This document shows positions 7,307 through 15,382 of a DNA stretch of 27,098 nt, piece after piece. This DNA comes from Dehalococcoidia bacterium (GTDB lineage Bacteria; Chloroflexota; Dehalococcoidia; Dehalococcoidales; JAUVZE01): positions 1 to 27,098 of the forward strand of contig JAUVZE010000003.1 of the NCBI GenBank assembly GCA_030602665.1, written 5' to 3'. A model generated the notes under the pieces. That model had not been told where the DNA came from, searched no databases, and saw nothing but the letters and a program-made list of their open reading frames with translations. Numbering within the stretch: the first letter of the stretch is position 1; every line of letters begins with the position of its first letter. A program made the position numbers and the translations under genes.

Positions 7307-8305
7307 CTAGTACACCAGTGTCGCTGGGTTAGTCTTAACCATTTTCTCAACATCTTTATCAGGTACACCAGCTAAAAGCAATTCCGTTATCATCAATCTC
7401 AGACTCTGAACCGGAGGTGGCATCTGAAAATGCCCGCAGTCTGAAGCGATCACTATATGCTCGGGCCCTACTACCCTAATAATGTCCAGAGCTTCTTCCA
7501 AATAGAAAAGCGGCGGCTTGAACTCCATGACATATATACCAACCAGAGCCCCTTTGCTGGCAATGGTCTTCGCCTGCTCAGGTGTCATCTTAGTAAGTGG
7601 AAAGTTTACGTGGTTGACCTCAATTCTCTTTACTCCCATCTTTACTGCCTCGTCAACTACGGCGAATCGTTCTTTGGTACTATTATGGCCCACCCCCAGT
7701 GTCATATCCCCTTCAGCAATTAAGGACAGGATTTCCTTCAACTCGGGAACGACCTTGCCTTTCTCGTCGAGCAGCTCAATTCCACCCTCCGCACCCACAA
7801 CTCTACGATGATGGGCTGCATCCAGGTTTGGCAACCAAACATACTTACCCCCAAGCCTGTAGGCAGAAACCACGGCATCCGGATTTAGCCCACCGACTGC
7901 ATAATTCAAAACCACACCGCCAAAGAGGTCTACCCTCTTCTTATTATTTGCCGCTGCCCATTCGTTATGGCATTTCTGAGCAATTATTGCGTCGCGGGTG
8001 GTAGGTACGTTATGTGCCTTGGAAACTAGCGCCCGCTGGCCGACCTCAGATGCTTGTTTGGCCATGTCCAACACATCATACAGTCGGTGTGTGGTTGCCG
8101 CCGGCCCGGTATGGCAATGAACGTCTATAAGACCGTCCATCAACTTCCATACCCTGTCGAGGTCAAATCGCGGTGCTTTCATCCTGACAATACTCTCACC
8201 ATATACGCCATATGCAGAAGCCTCTGGCCCAGTCACTACCGAAGATTCCCTCATTAGCGATAGCACTTCATCCGTAAGAGAAGCTTCAAAAATTTCGTCT
8301 GTCAT
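7307..8305 (-). CDS. DUF6282 family metal-dependent hydrolase (amidohydrolase-like)
   Basis: A 332-residue protein with an amidohydrolase-like TIM barrel. Candidate metal ligands are all visible: H63 and H65 in LIDVHCHTGPA, K96/H98 in LVSKAHNVPTT, H207 in GVGHNST, H232 in EVNHVNFPL, and D289 in IASDCGH (H292 nearby). This matches the DUF6282 family, annotated as predicted metal-dependent hydrolases acting on cyclic or linear amide bonds; the natural substrate is unknown. The start at 8305 follows AGGAGGAAAGG. It lies 39 bp after the diaminopropionate ammonia-lyase gene on the same strand and is probably co-transcribed with it, which suggests that it releases or processes an amino-acid derivative fed into that lyase. 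Length is normal and no lesion is seen. Confidence 0.8.
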   Translation of the reverse strand: MTDEIFEASLTDEVLSLMRESSVVTGPEASAYGVYGESIVRMKAPRFDLDRVWKLMDGLIDVHCHTGPAATTHRLYDVLDMAKQASEVGQRALVSKAHNVPTTRDAIIAQKCHNEWAAANNKKRVDLFGGVVLNYAVGGLNPDAVVSAYRLGGKYVWLPNLDAAHHRRVVGAEGGIELLDEKGKVVPELKEILSLIAEGDMTLGVGHNSTKERFAVVDEAVKMGVKRIEVNHVNFPLTKMTPEQAKTIASKGALVGIYVMEFKPPLFYLEEALDIIRVVGPEHIVIASDCGHFQMPPPVQSLRLMITELLLAGVPDKDVEKMVKTNPATLVY

Positions 8306-8344
8306 CCTTTCCTCCTTTTTTTCTAGTATAGCTTAATTTCGCAC

Positions 8345-9562
8345 TTATTCTCCCGTCTCACCCTCAGTGTTGAATAAGAGAATGGTTGAACTCCTAGTTA
8401 TACCCAATTTCTTGGCAAAATCTGGATTCGCCTTCAATATATGAGTAAGGCAGCCCATACCAGCAGCGCCTGTCTCTCCGGAGATAATCGCTTTATCCGG
8501 TGGTTTAGGGTCGGCTAGTACTCTCATTCCGTATAAAGCAACATCATCCGGCATGGCGACAAAGTGGTGCGCGTAATTGTGTAGGACAGGCCAGGCGAGA
8601 ATGCTTGGTTCCCCACAGGAGAGCCCAGCCATAATTGTGTCCCCGAGTTTAACTTTAGCCCATTTGCCATTCCTTGCTGACTGTAGAAGGCATGCGGCTG
8701 TGGTTGGTTCAACAATTATGGATATCGGTCTGTCATTGCCGAAAAGCGAGTTGTAATATCCCACAATAGAGGCAGCCAACCCTCCACACCCCGCTTGGAC
8801 GAATATGTGAGAAGGCTTTCTTAACCCCAAGCTACTCAACTGCTCAGCTGCTTCGTCACACATAGTTAGGTATCCCTGCATAACATTCCTAGGAATCTCT
8901 GCATAACCCTCCCAAGACGTATCAGAGACGACCAAGTAGCTGTCTTTACCAAGGTATGATGACAACTCATGCATTGCCCCGTCGAAGCTCTTATCCTCAC
9001 CTTTCGGTTCCAAAACCTTTGCTCCAAACGTCTCAATGGCATTTCTTCTGCGCATAATCATGTTATGTGGGACATATACGATTGTCTTTTGCCTCAACTG
9101 GTGAGCTACCCAAGCAACGGCTTTCCCGAAATTGCCATCCGTTGCTGTAACGAAGGTAAATTTATCTTTCGGGATGCTCCTTAAATCTGCAAAAGACGCT
9201 GTCTCTTCGTTTAGGCTCAACGTCTTGCAAAGCAGTCTAAAGACGGCGTAAGAAGCACCCAGAACCTTAAATGAGTCGAGGCCGAGAACACTTGACAAAT
9301 CTTTTACGTATATACCACCGATATTTAATTCTTTAGCGAACTGTTCAAGTGTAACAAGGGGGGTGGTTTTATAACCCTTTATTCCCTGGTGGAATCTCCT
9401 TACCGTATTGGCCACCTCAGCTGTCAAATAATCAGGGGGTGTGCCTTCAGCCTGTCCCGCCCTCTTGTTTTCTATATAGGACCATCCTTTTTCCAACGTG
9501 AAATAGCCGCCGTTTGACACCGTTCCATACTCCTCTCGCTGTATCCTATCACCTTGATTCAT
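8345..9562 (-). CDS. Diaminopropionate ammonia-lyase (PLP, fold type II)
   Basis: This enzyme converts 2,3-diaminopropionate to pyruvate and two ammonia in the cytoplasm. I place the start at the ATG at 9562 (405 residues, the usual family length). The frame continues upstream to 9745, but that extension overlaps the divergent cupin gene and lacks family similarity. Key features: substrate-domain pattern FHQGIKGYKTTPLV (58-71), PLP lysine K99 in DSFKVLGASYA, the TATDGNFGKAVAW segment holding the second catalytic Asp, and the Gly-rich phosphate loop AGCGGLAAS. A weak ribosome site AAGGA precedes the start. It begins a minus-strand run with a DUF6282 hydrolase, a U32-like protein and a GDH-like enzyme. 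Related threonine/serine dehydratases are less likely given the N-terminal motif. Confidence 0.85.
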   Translation of the reverse strand: MNQGDRIQREEYGTVSNGGYFTLEKGWSYIENKRAGQAEGTPPDYLTAEVANTVRRFHQGIKGYKTTPLVTLEQFAKELNIGGIYVKDLSSVLGLDSFKVLGASYAVFRLLCKTLSLNEETASFADLRSIPKDKFTFVTATDGNFGKAVAWVAHQLRQKTIVYVPHNMIMRRRNAIETFGAKVLEPKGEDKSFDGAMHELSSYLGKDSYLVVSDTSWEGYAEIPRNVMQGYLTMCDEAAEQLSSLGLRKPSHIFVQAGCGGLAASIVGYYNSLFGNDRPISIIVEPTTAACLLQSARNGKWAKVKLGDTIMAGLSCGEPSILAWPVLHNYAHHFVAMPDDVALYGMRVLADPKPPDKAIISGETGAAGMGCLTHILKANPDFAKKLGITRSSTILLFNTEGETGE

Positions 9563-9600
9563 GACAGTCAATCCTTGTTGTAAGAGTAACTGCTGGCCTA

Positions 9601-9631
9601 TTGACAAACCAAGGGAAAAGGTTACTATTGT
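9601..9631 (+). promoter_or_regulatory. Possible promoter of the cupin-amidase pair
   Basis: A perfect -35 TTGACA (9601-9606) lies in the 150-bp divergent region, with -10 candidates TACTAT at 16-bp spacing or TATTGT at 19-bp spacing. It points to the cupin gene at 9713. The -10 is imperfect, so confidence is modest. Confidence 0.4.
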
Positions 9632-9712
9632 TGGTGTACCTATGCGGACGGCAAACGACCGTAAAGGTAATATAGAACTGTGCTTATCCAGTTTTAAATA
9701 GAAAGGAGTATA

Positions 9713-10183
9713 ATGGCAAAACCTGAACTTGAGTTCTTTAATCACGCCTCTATTGAATGGAAACCTGTTGAGACCCCTGGATACTCAAGTGGTTGTTATG
9801 AGAAGATTCTTAGCCTTGATGAAGAAACTGGCTCACTTACACGAATGATAAAAATAGAGCCAGGAGCTAGGATTAGCGGAATTCTAAAACATGATTTCTG
9901 GGAGGAAGTTTACATTATTCAGGGTGAATTAATCGATACAGGTAAGAAACAGGTTTTTGGAGAGGGCTATTATGCGTGCCGACCTCCAGGACTGATTCAC
10001 GGCCCATTTGAAGCTCCCTCCGGATGCATATGTATTGAGTTCCGCTACTTCCCTTACAAGCGAGAGGAGAAGCACGTATTGGTGAAGGATATGAATGCAA
10101 TTAGAGCTCGTCTTGACTCTATTGGATATCTTGACCCTTCGGAAGTAAGACCGGGGCTCACCTTTAAGGTAATAAAGGAGTAA
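9713..10183 (+). CDS. Cupin-domain protein
   Basis: A 156-residue single-domain cupin. The beta-barrel motifs are SLTRMIKIEPGARISGILKH followed by WEEVYIIQGELIDTG, and the second motif GYYACRPPGLIHGPF with a histidine near residue 98. Metal ligands would come from H60, E64/E65 and H98. The pattern resembles ChrR-like or DUF4437-type cupins, which bind a metal and either sense or convert small organic molecules; no specific reaction can be assigned. The start follows AAAGGAG (9702-9708). It is separated by 3 bp from the amidase start, so the two genes form one operon, divergent from the diaminopropionate ammonia-lyase. A role in handling the amidase substrate or product is a reasonable inference. 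Confidence 0.75.
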   Translation: MAKPELEFFNHASIEWKPVETPGYSSGCYEKILSLDEETGSLTRMIKIEPGARISGILKHDFWEEVYIIQGELIDTGKKQVFGEGYYACRPPGLIHGPFEAPSGCICIEFRYFPYKREEKHVLVKDMNAIRARLDSIGYLDPSEVRPGLTFKVIKE

Positions 10184-10186
10184 GTT

Positions 10187-11614
10187 ATGGAAACATCAGA
10201 TATGAATATTACCTCTGTCACTATTTCAAACCTGAAAGAAAAGATTAAGGAGGGGGAGATTTCCCTAACCGAGTTGGTTCAAGCCTTCTTAAACCGAAGT
10301 GAGCGACTAAATAAGGAAATCAATGCCTTTATCACCATTTTAAGGGACGAGGCTCTGGAGTCTGCTCATAGGGCGGAGGAGGAGCTTAGAGCCGGCCAGT
10401 ATCGGGGGCCTCTTCATGGGATACCGTTTGCCCTTAAGGACCTGTTCTTCACCCGTGGAGTCCGTACCACTTGTGGCTCTAAAATCCTGGCTGATTTTAT
10501 TCCAGATAAGAATGCGGCAGTAGCTCAGAAGCTGCTCGAGGCTGGTGCTATTAATTTAGGTAAGCTTAATATGCATGAGTTTGCCTTTGGTCCCACCTCA
10601 TTAAACCCCCATTACGGTGATGTTCGAAATCCATGGAACCAAGACCACATGTCTGGCGGTTCTAGTGGGGGGTCAGCCGCATCTGTAGCCGCCTCTATGG
10701 CTCTATTCACCCTAGGTACTGATACAGGAGGGTCGGTGCGGATACCAGCTGCTTGTTGCGGGGTAGTAGGCCTTAAGCCCACCTATGGAAGAATTAGTGT
10801 GTATGGTGTTTATCCTCTCTGCTGGTCTATGGACCATGTAGGAATTTTTGCCAAAAGGGTGAGAGATGCAGCTTATGTGCTGAAGGCTATTGCTGGAAAT
10901 GACCCCTGTGATATAACATCCGCCTCGGAGGAAGTTCCGGATTACGCTACTTCACTGACAGGTGAAATAAGGGGGGTGCGTATTGGATTATTGCTTAACT
11001 ATTATTTTGAGATATTGGATAGAGAGGTGCGAGCCAAAGTAGATGAAGCAGTAAAAACCCTGGTAGAATTAGGCGCCCAAGTGGAGGAGATTTCAATTCC
11101 TCATCTGGAGGAGGGGGCTGCAGCCGCCCTTATTACCCTTTCTGCAGAGTCGGCAAGCTCTTTGGAGGAGTTTTATCACACAAGACCAGAGCTTGGGGCA
11201 GATATCCGAGGGCGTCTGGACTTAGGGGTTTTATTTCCTGCCACTGCTTATATCAAGGCTCAGCGCGTACGGCGTTATCTCCAGGAAAGTTTCCGGGAGA
11301 CTTTCAAGAAGGTGGATGTCTTGGTCACGCCAACTCTGCCAATTACCGCACCAAGGAGAGATGCGACTAGTGTGTCTATAGATGGGGTAAGCATGCCAGT
11401 AGTACCGGCTCTCACGAGGTTAACCCGGCTCTACAATCTCATTGGTTTGCCAGTAATTACTCTTCCTTGTGGTTTCTCACAAGAAGGCTTACCTATTGGC
11501 CTCCAGATTGCTGGAAAACCTTTTGCTGAGGCGACTATTCTCCAAGTAGCTCATGCATATGAGGCAAATACGGATTGGCATGAGAAGGAGCCTCCCTTAC
11601 CAAGGGTAGAATGA
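10187..11614 (+). CDS. Amidase-signature family hydrolase (GatA-like fold)
   Basis: A 475-residue enzyme with the complete amidase signature: catalytic K84 (GIPFALKDLF), the cis-Ser in HMSGGSSGGSAAS (S159/S160), and nucleophile S183 in GTDTGGSVRIPAACCG. It would hydrolyse an amide to the acid and ammonia. It resembles GatA but stands without gatB/gatC, next to a cupin and catabolic genes, so a catabolic amidase is more likely than the Glu-tRNA(Gln) amidotransferase subunit. The first ATG at 10187 is favoured because GGAG lies 6 bp upstream; a second ATG at 10202 is a weaker alternative. The C-terminal PIGLQIAGKPFAEATIL block is typical. It forms an operon with the cupin and ends 121 bp before the convergent second cupin. 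Confidence 0.87.
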   Translation: METSDMNITSVTISNLKEKIKEGEISLTELVQAFLNRSERLNKEINAFITILRDEALESAHRAEEELRAGQYRGPLHGIPFALKDLFFTRGVRTTCGSKILADFIPDKNAAVAQKLLEAGAINLGKLNMHEFAFGPTSLNPHYGDVRNPWNQDHMSGGSSGGSAASVAASMALFTLGTDTGGSVRIPAACCGVVGLKPTYGRISVYGVYPLCWSMDHVGIFAKRVRDAAYVLKAIAGNDPCDITSASEEVPDYATSLTGEIRGVRIGLLLNYYFEILDREVRAKVDEAVKTLVELGAQVEEISIPHLEEGAAAALITLSAESASSLEEFYHTRPELGADIRGRLDLGVLFPATAYIKAQRVRRYLQESFRETFKKVDVLVTPTLPITAPRRDATSVSIDGVSMPVVPALTRLTRLYNLIGLPVITLPCGFSQEGLPIGLQIAGKPFAEATILQVAHAYEANTDWHEKEPPLPRVE

Positions 11615-11735
11615 CAAGAGGCGGTAAAATGCGTGTGCAGAGTAGAGCTTATGCCATCTAATTGGTAAAAACCCAGTCTGGGAAAAGGTTGCCGTTGTCT
11701 TGGAACTGAACCTCGTAGCCTAGCCCTCTTGTCCC

Positions 11736-12065
11736 CTAGGTCAGGAAGTCCTCCTTGCAGGCTGGACCAAAGCATTCAAGGAGGATGGCTGGGGTGGCAA
11801 AGGTCCTGCCGCGGTGTTTTGTATTGGGTGGGATGACAACGCCATCACCCTTCTGTAGCCGCCTCACCTCATCACCTACCTCCAATTCCATCTCCCCCTC
11901 CAGAAGCATGCTAACTTGTTCATACGGATGAATAGCGAGGCCGAAGTCCCTGTTCGGCTCTAGGGTGACCCGAGACATCAGAACCGTGTCGCCCCAAAAA
12001 AAGTGATTCATTGCCCCAGGTTTGAATTGCTTCTCTTTAAAATCCTGTGGAAAGGAAAAAAACAT
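11736..12065 (-). CDS. Small cupin_2 family protein
   Basis: A 109-residue protein that is essentially one cupin barrel. Motif 1 is GLAIHPYEQVSMLLEGEMEL (H46, E49 and the turn glycine at 57); motif 2 is GDGVVIPPNTKH (H84). These residues suit a single divalent metal. Proteins of this size act as isomerases, small-molecule binding or sensing proteins or dioxygenase-like enzymes; no activity can be assigned. The start at 12065 follows AGGAGGTGAGCG, and a strong promoter lies at 12112-12141, so it is transcribed alone. It converges with the amidase operon. The window has three separate cupins beside catabolic genes, which suggests related metabolic roles. Confidence 0.75.
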   Translation of the reverse strand: MFFSFPQDFKEKQFKPGAMNHFFWGDTVLMSRVTLEPNRDFGLAIHPYEQVSMLLEGEMELEVGDEVRRLQKGDGVVIPPNTKHRGRTFATPAILLECFGPACKEDFLT

Positions 12066-12111
12066 CGCTCACCTCCTAAGAATAAAACTGCCGAATTGTA
12101 AATGCGCTCTG

Positions 12112-12141
12112 ATATTAAGGTAAAGCGTCATCAGATGTCAA
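12112..12141 (-). promoter_or_regulatory. Sigma70-type promoter of the small cupin gene
   Basis: On the minus strand TTGACA (12141-12136) and TAATAT (12117-12112) are separated by 18 bp. A transcript would start near 12105 and reach the cupin start codon after about 40 nt. Confidence 0.6.
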
Positions 12142-12346
12142 CCCCGTGCCCGCTCGGTCACTTGCCCACCCCCGATATGGGACGTCAGAGCTTGATGGAC
12201 TTAACTCTGTACCTGATAGAGACAGTCAATTCAGGTTTCGCTGTAGCACTATGGCCAAGAAGCACTACATCCCCCTCTTTGTGGGCGGGGTGGAGTGGTA
12301 GGGCTTCCTGGTGTATAATAGTCGTAGAGAAATTGGATACTGTGTA

Positions 12347-12377
12347 TTAGCAAATCTCAAAAGGGGAAGGTTATAAT
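12347..12377 (+). promoter_or_regulatory. Possible promoter of the FnIII lipoprotein gene
   Basis: A perfect TATAAT at 12372-12377 is preceded by TTAGCA (12347-12352) at a long 19-bp spacing. It lies about 70 bp before the GTG start of the lipoprotein gene. Confidence 0.35.
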
Positions 12378-12445
12378 AGAAGATAGGGTTACAATCTTCA
12401 TATGGTCAGTAGAAGACCTCAAGATAAGAGAGAAAGGCTTCTCAA

Positions 12446-13363
12446 GTGCGTAAGACACAGATTATAGGAGTTTTACTTATAGCACCGTTGCTTGTTCTCG
12501 GAGCATGTGCTCAAGCATCACCACCTTCTACACCAGAGAACACACTGCCCCTAATCTCGGATGTGTTAGTTTCAGGTGTTACTAATGCTTCGACCCTTAT
12601 ATCTTGGAAGACAAGCGAGCCGGCTAATAGTCAAGTAGAGTATGGCAAGACCACTGATTATGGCTCAAGCACTTCATTAAATGACCACTTGGTTACTAGC
12701 CATAGTGTTAGCCTAAACGCCCTTCAACCAAATACCACTTATCACTTCCGGGTTAGGTCGAAAGATAATTTGGGCAATAACGCTGAGTCAGCGGATTATA
12801 CTTTTACGACACAGGTATTTTTTGAAACTCTTCTTGACATCCCGCTTGTGGAGTTTCCTTGGTATCAGTCATTATGGGAAAATATGGAGGGAAGACCAAT
12901 CTATCACGGTGAGTTCTATATGGGAGTAAGCAGCGAGGAAGGGCGAACTTTAATACTGAACGGCAATGAAATTATTGTAGAAATCTATTATGCCCTCTTT
13001 CCGACAGTGGAAGAAGCCACCATCAGCTTTTGGCAATGCCGGTCACTGTTTCTTACCAGATGTCTGGTGGAGAGTCTCAGTGAGCATATCGTGGTAGAAG
13101 ACCCGGGGATTGGTGATGAGTCCTATCGGCTTCGTATGGATGGTGTTCCTTCTACCACGGTTTTTTTCAGGATGGGCAATCTCAGGGTGTTTGTTAATTA
13201 TAACCCCTACCTTATATATCCCCCTAAGCATAGTTTGATAAAAAGAGAAGTCGTTTGGAATTCACTGAGAGCCGGCACTGTTTCACGCTGTGTGTTCAAC
13301 GATGCGGAGATATATGCCAGGGTGGTAGCTAGGGGTCTCAGCGAGCCGCTATCATCGCATTAG
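12446..13363 (+). CDS. Lipoprotein with a fibronectin type III domain and an unknown C-terminal domain
   Basis: A 305-residue exported lipoprotein. A lipoprotein signal peptide (GVLLIAPLLVLGAC) gives a lipid-attached Cys at residue 21, followed by a short Ser/Pro linker. Residues ~38-122 form an FnIII-like domain (VTNASTLISWKTSEPANSQV, then LQPNTTYHFRVRSKDNLGN). The C-terminal ~180 residues, with a WQCRSLFLTRCLVESL segment and several beta strands, are not recognised. The GTG start is chosen because AGAGAAAGG precedes it and the signal peptide begins there (MRKTQ). FnIII domains in bacterial lipoproteins usually mediate binding to polymers or proteins outside the cell. The 3' end overlaps the convergent TRAP permease gene by 26 bp. 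A cell-surface binding function is inferred; no catalytic motif is visible. Confidence 0.75.
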   Translation: MRKTQIIGVLLIAPLLVLGACAQASPPSTPENTLPLISDVLVSGVTNASTLISWKTSEPANSQVEYGKTTDYGSSTSLNDHLVTSHSVSLNALQPNTTYHFRVRSKDNLGNNAESADYTFTTQVFFETLLDIPLVEFPWYQSLWENMEGRPIYHGEFYMGVSSEEGRTLILNGNEIIVEIYYALFPTVEEATISFWQCRSLFLTRCLVESLSEHIVVEDPGIGDESYRLRMDGVPSTTVFFRMGNLRVFVNYNPYLIYPPKHSLIKREVVWNSLRAGTVSRCVFNDAEIYARVVARGLSEPLSSH

Positions 13364-15245
13364 GCAAGATTAAAGCTAGGTCAGGAAATATGATTAGTAT
13401 TACTACGCCAAGAAGCAAGCAGAGGAAAAATGGAATGGTATTCCTCACAATCATCCCTATACTTCGCCCGGAGATAGTCTGGAGAACATAGAGGTTAAAA
13501 CCAACCGGGGGAGTAATCTGTGCCGTCTCAATAAGTACTGTCAATAGTACTCCAAACCAGATACCATTGAAACCCATCGCCAGTACCATGGGATAGATAA
13601 TAGGCAAAGTCAGCACCATCATGGAGACACCATCAAAAAGACACCCCAAGCCAACATAGATGAGACAAAGAATAGCCAATATCACGTATTTGTCGAGCCC
13701 GGAGGCTTCAACAACGGCGGCTAACCACTGAGGGATTAACAGGTAGCCTAGGGTGGAAGATAGCAGACCAGCCCCAGCGATAACCATCATTATCATACAG
13801 CCGGTTCTTAGTGCGTTCCAGGAGGCTTCTTTTATCACTCGCCAGCTCAGATTTCTATATAGTATAACGGTAACAAAGGCGCAGACAGCACCGACTGCCC
13901 CAGCTTCGGTAGGTGTGGTAATACCCATGTAGATTAAGCCTAATACCAGCAAAATCACAACAGCGACAGGTATGATCTCTACTAAGCCTATCCCCCTGTC
14001 CCGCCAAGAGTATGACCTACTGGGAGGGGCTATAGATGGCTTGCGAATGGCTTGGAATCCAATATAAAGCATAAACAGAGCAGAAAGCATCAAGCCAGGG
14101 ATTATTCCCCCCAAGAATAGTTGCCCAATTGATTCAGCGGTTATTGCCCCGTAGACAATCAGTACTATACTGGGCGGGATAAGTAGACCCAGGGTGCCGG
14201 CGCCGGCCAGCGAACCAAGCGATATTCCTTCCTCGTAGCCCAGCTTTTTCAGTTCCGGGACAGCCACGGTGCCAATAGTAGCGCAGGTAGCGGCACTGGA
14301 ACCAGAAACGGCGGCGAACACGGTACAGGCTAATATGTTGGAATGTAGCAGTCTTCCCGGCACACGCTGCACCCAGGGGGAGATGCCACCATAAAGGTGC
14401 TGGCTGGCGCCGGAGCGGAAGAGAAGCTCACCCATAAAGATAAAGAGGGGAAGGCAAGTGAGGACGAAGTTTGAGTTGGAATTGAACAATAGCTTGGCGG
14501 TCATTGGCCCTATGGGGTAAGGGGTGAAAATGATCATCGCCAATATGCCGGTTATAGTCAGTGATAGGAAAATCCACGTGCTACCGAAAATAAAACCAAA
14601 CACAAGAATAAGCACCACCACCAAGACTAGCCATTCACTTATCCGCGGTGCTTCTGGCGAAATAAGTAAGAAACCTATTAAACCAATCAAGATAACCGCT
14701 AGACCAAAAAACCATACCGGGGACAAGCCTTTCCCTCGTTCGTGTGTTGACCTCAGGGAGATGATATTCTCCACCAGGGTACCAACAAATTGAAAGGCGA
14801 GCAAAGCTGAACCGACAAAAAGGGGAGTCCATCCCCACCACAGGGGTAAGCGAATCAAGGTCGCAGTCCTAACACCCAGTACATAGTTACTCACCATCCC
14901 CTGCCAGGCATAAACAGCAGCAAAAGCAAAAGTAGCTGCCCCTATAGCGGAAAGGCACACCAGTAGCCAAGACTGGTTCCGCTGGGAGAGGTGGGTAGAG
15001 AGTAAGCCGATTCTGACATGCCCTTCCGCCTTAAGCGTCCAGGCTACCCCCATCATTACCAGAGCTAACAAGAGCCACTGTGATACTTCCAGGGTGATAA
15101 TAAGTGATATCTGGAAAAAGGTTCTAGAGATAATTTCAGCAGCCATAAGCCCTGTCAGGAGCCACATAGCTACAATAGCTATCCAGCCAGCGCCTACCGA
15201 AGTACGGTGTGTTATCTCGGCAAATCTCTCCAGAACCCTTGTCAT
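13338..15245 (-). CDS. TRAP transporter fused DctQ-DctM permease
   Basis: A 635-residue membrane protein. The DctQ-like part (first ~165 residues) shows four helices including EVSQWLLLALVMMGVAWTLK with the typical HVRIGLL turn. The DctM-like part (~190 onwards) holds AAVSGSSAATCATIGTVAVP, GTLGLLIPPSIVLIVYG and TPTEAGAVGAVCAFV, the conserved helical hairpins of the large subunit. It would drive Na+-dependent uptake of a carboxylate delivered by the upstream DctP receptor. Fusion of Q and M is common. The start at 15245 follows GGGCAGGAATAA. It is separated from the receptor gene by a 137-bp gap with two overlapping hairpins, a usual way to lower permease relative to receptor. The last 26 bp overlap the convergent lipoprotein gene. 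Confidence 0.9.
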   Translation of the reverse strand: MTRVLERFAEITHRTSVGAGWIAIVAMWLLTGLMAAEIISRTFFQISLIITLEVSQWLLLALVMMGVAWTLKAEGHVRIGLLSTHLSQRNQSWLLVCLSAIGAATFAFAAVYAWQGMVSNYVLGVRTATLIRLPLWWGWTPLFVGSALLAFQFVGTLVENIISLRSTHERGKGLSPVWFFGLAVILIGLIGFLLISPEAPRISEWLVLVVVLILVFGFIFGSTWIFLSLTITGILAMIIFTPYPIGPMTAKLLFNSNSNFVLTCLPLFIFMGELLFRSGASQHLYGGISPWVQRVPGRLLHSNILACTVFAAVSGSSAATCATIGTVAVPELKKLGYEEGISLGSLAGAGTLGLLIPPSIVLIVYGAITAESIGQLFLGGIIPGLMLSALFMLYIGFQAIRKPSIAPPSRSYSWRDRGIGLVEIIPVAVVILLVLGLIYMGITTPTEAGAVGAVCAFVTVILYRNLSWRVIKEASWNALRTGCMIMMVIAGAGLLSSTLGYLLIPQWLAAVVEASGLDKYVILAILCLIYVGLGCLFDGVSMMVLTLPIIYPMVLAMGFNGIWFGVLLTVLIETAQITPPVGFNLYVLQTISGRSIGMIVRNTIPFFLCLLLGVVILIIFPDLALILPNAMIAAR

Positions 15246-15278
15246 TTATTCCTGCCCTTTATTTGGATTGTTTATTAA

Positions 15279-15337
15279 GGGGATTAAAAGGGCTATACCC
15301 TTTTTAATCCCCCTCCCCTTCATAGGGGAGGGGGATT
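15279..15337. repeat. Two overlapping hairpins between receptor and permease genes (REP-like palindrome)
   Basis: Hairpin A pairs 15279-15292 (GGGGATTAAAAGGG) with 15298-15312 with one bulge. Hairpin B pairs 15306-15318 (AATCCCCCTCCCC) perfectly with 15325-15337. They share the AATCCCC arm at 15306-15312 and so cannot fold at once. Hairpin B followed by TAAGGGTGAGGGGG looks like a dispersed palindromic repeat. It probably stabilises the receptor mRNA or attenuates read-through into the permease. Confidence 0.6.
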
Positions 15338-15382
15338 AAGGGTGAGGGGGTTGGTAAACAATCTCTTTGTTCACCTTGGCGG

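Larger units (their letters stand above)
12066..12445. other. Intergenic region between divergent cupin and FnIII lipoprotein genes
   Basis: About 380 bp holding the cupin promoter (12112-12141, minus) and a plausible lipoprotein promoter (near 12347-12377, plus). A second TATAAT sits at 12314-12319. An 82-codon plus-strand frame across the region has no ribosome site and no recognisable domain, and a 16-codon frame at 12251 is too short to support. Nothing else is seen. Confidence 0.5.

Noticed and set aside
9563..9745. 61-codon N-terminal extension of the diaminopropionate ammonia-lyase
   Set aside because: It overlaps the divergent cupin start and promoter region and has no family similarity; the ATG at 9562 gives normal length.
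12251..12301. Sixteen-codon frame beginning MAKKHYIPLF
   Set aside because: No ribosome site, no conserved neighbour and too short to support.
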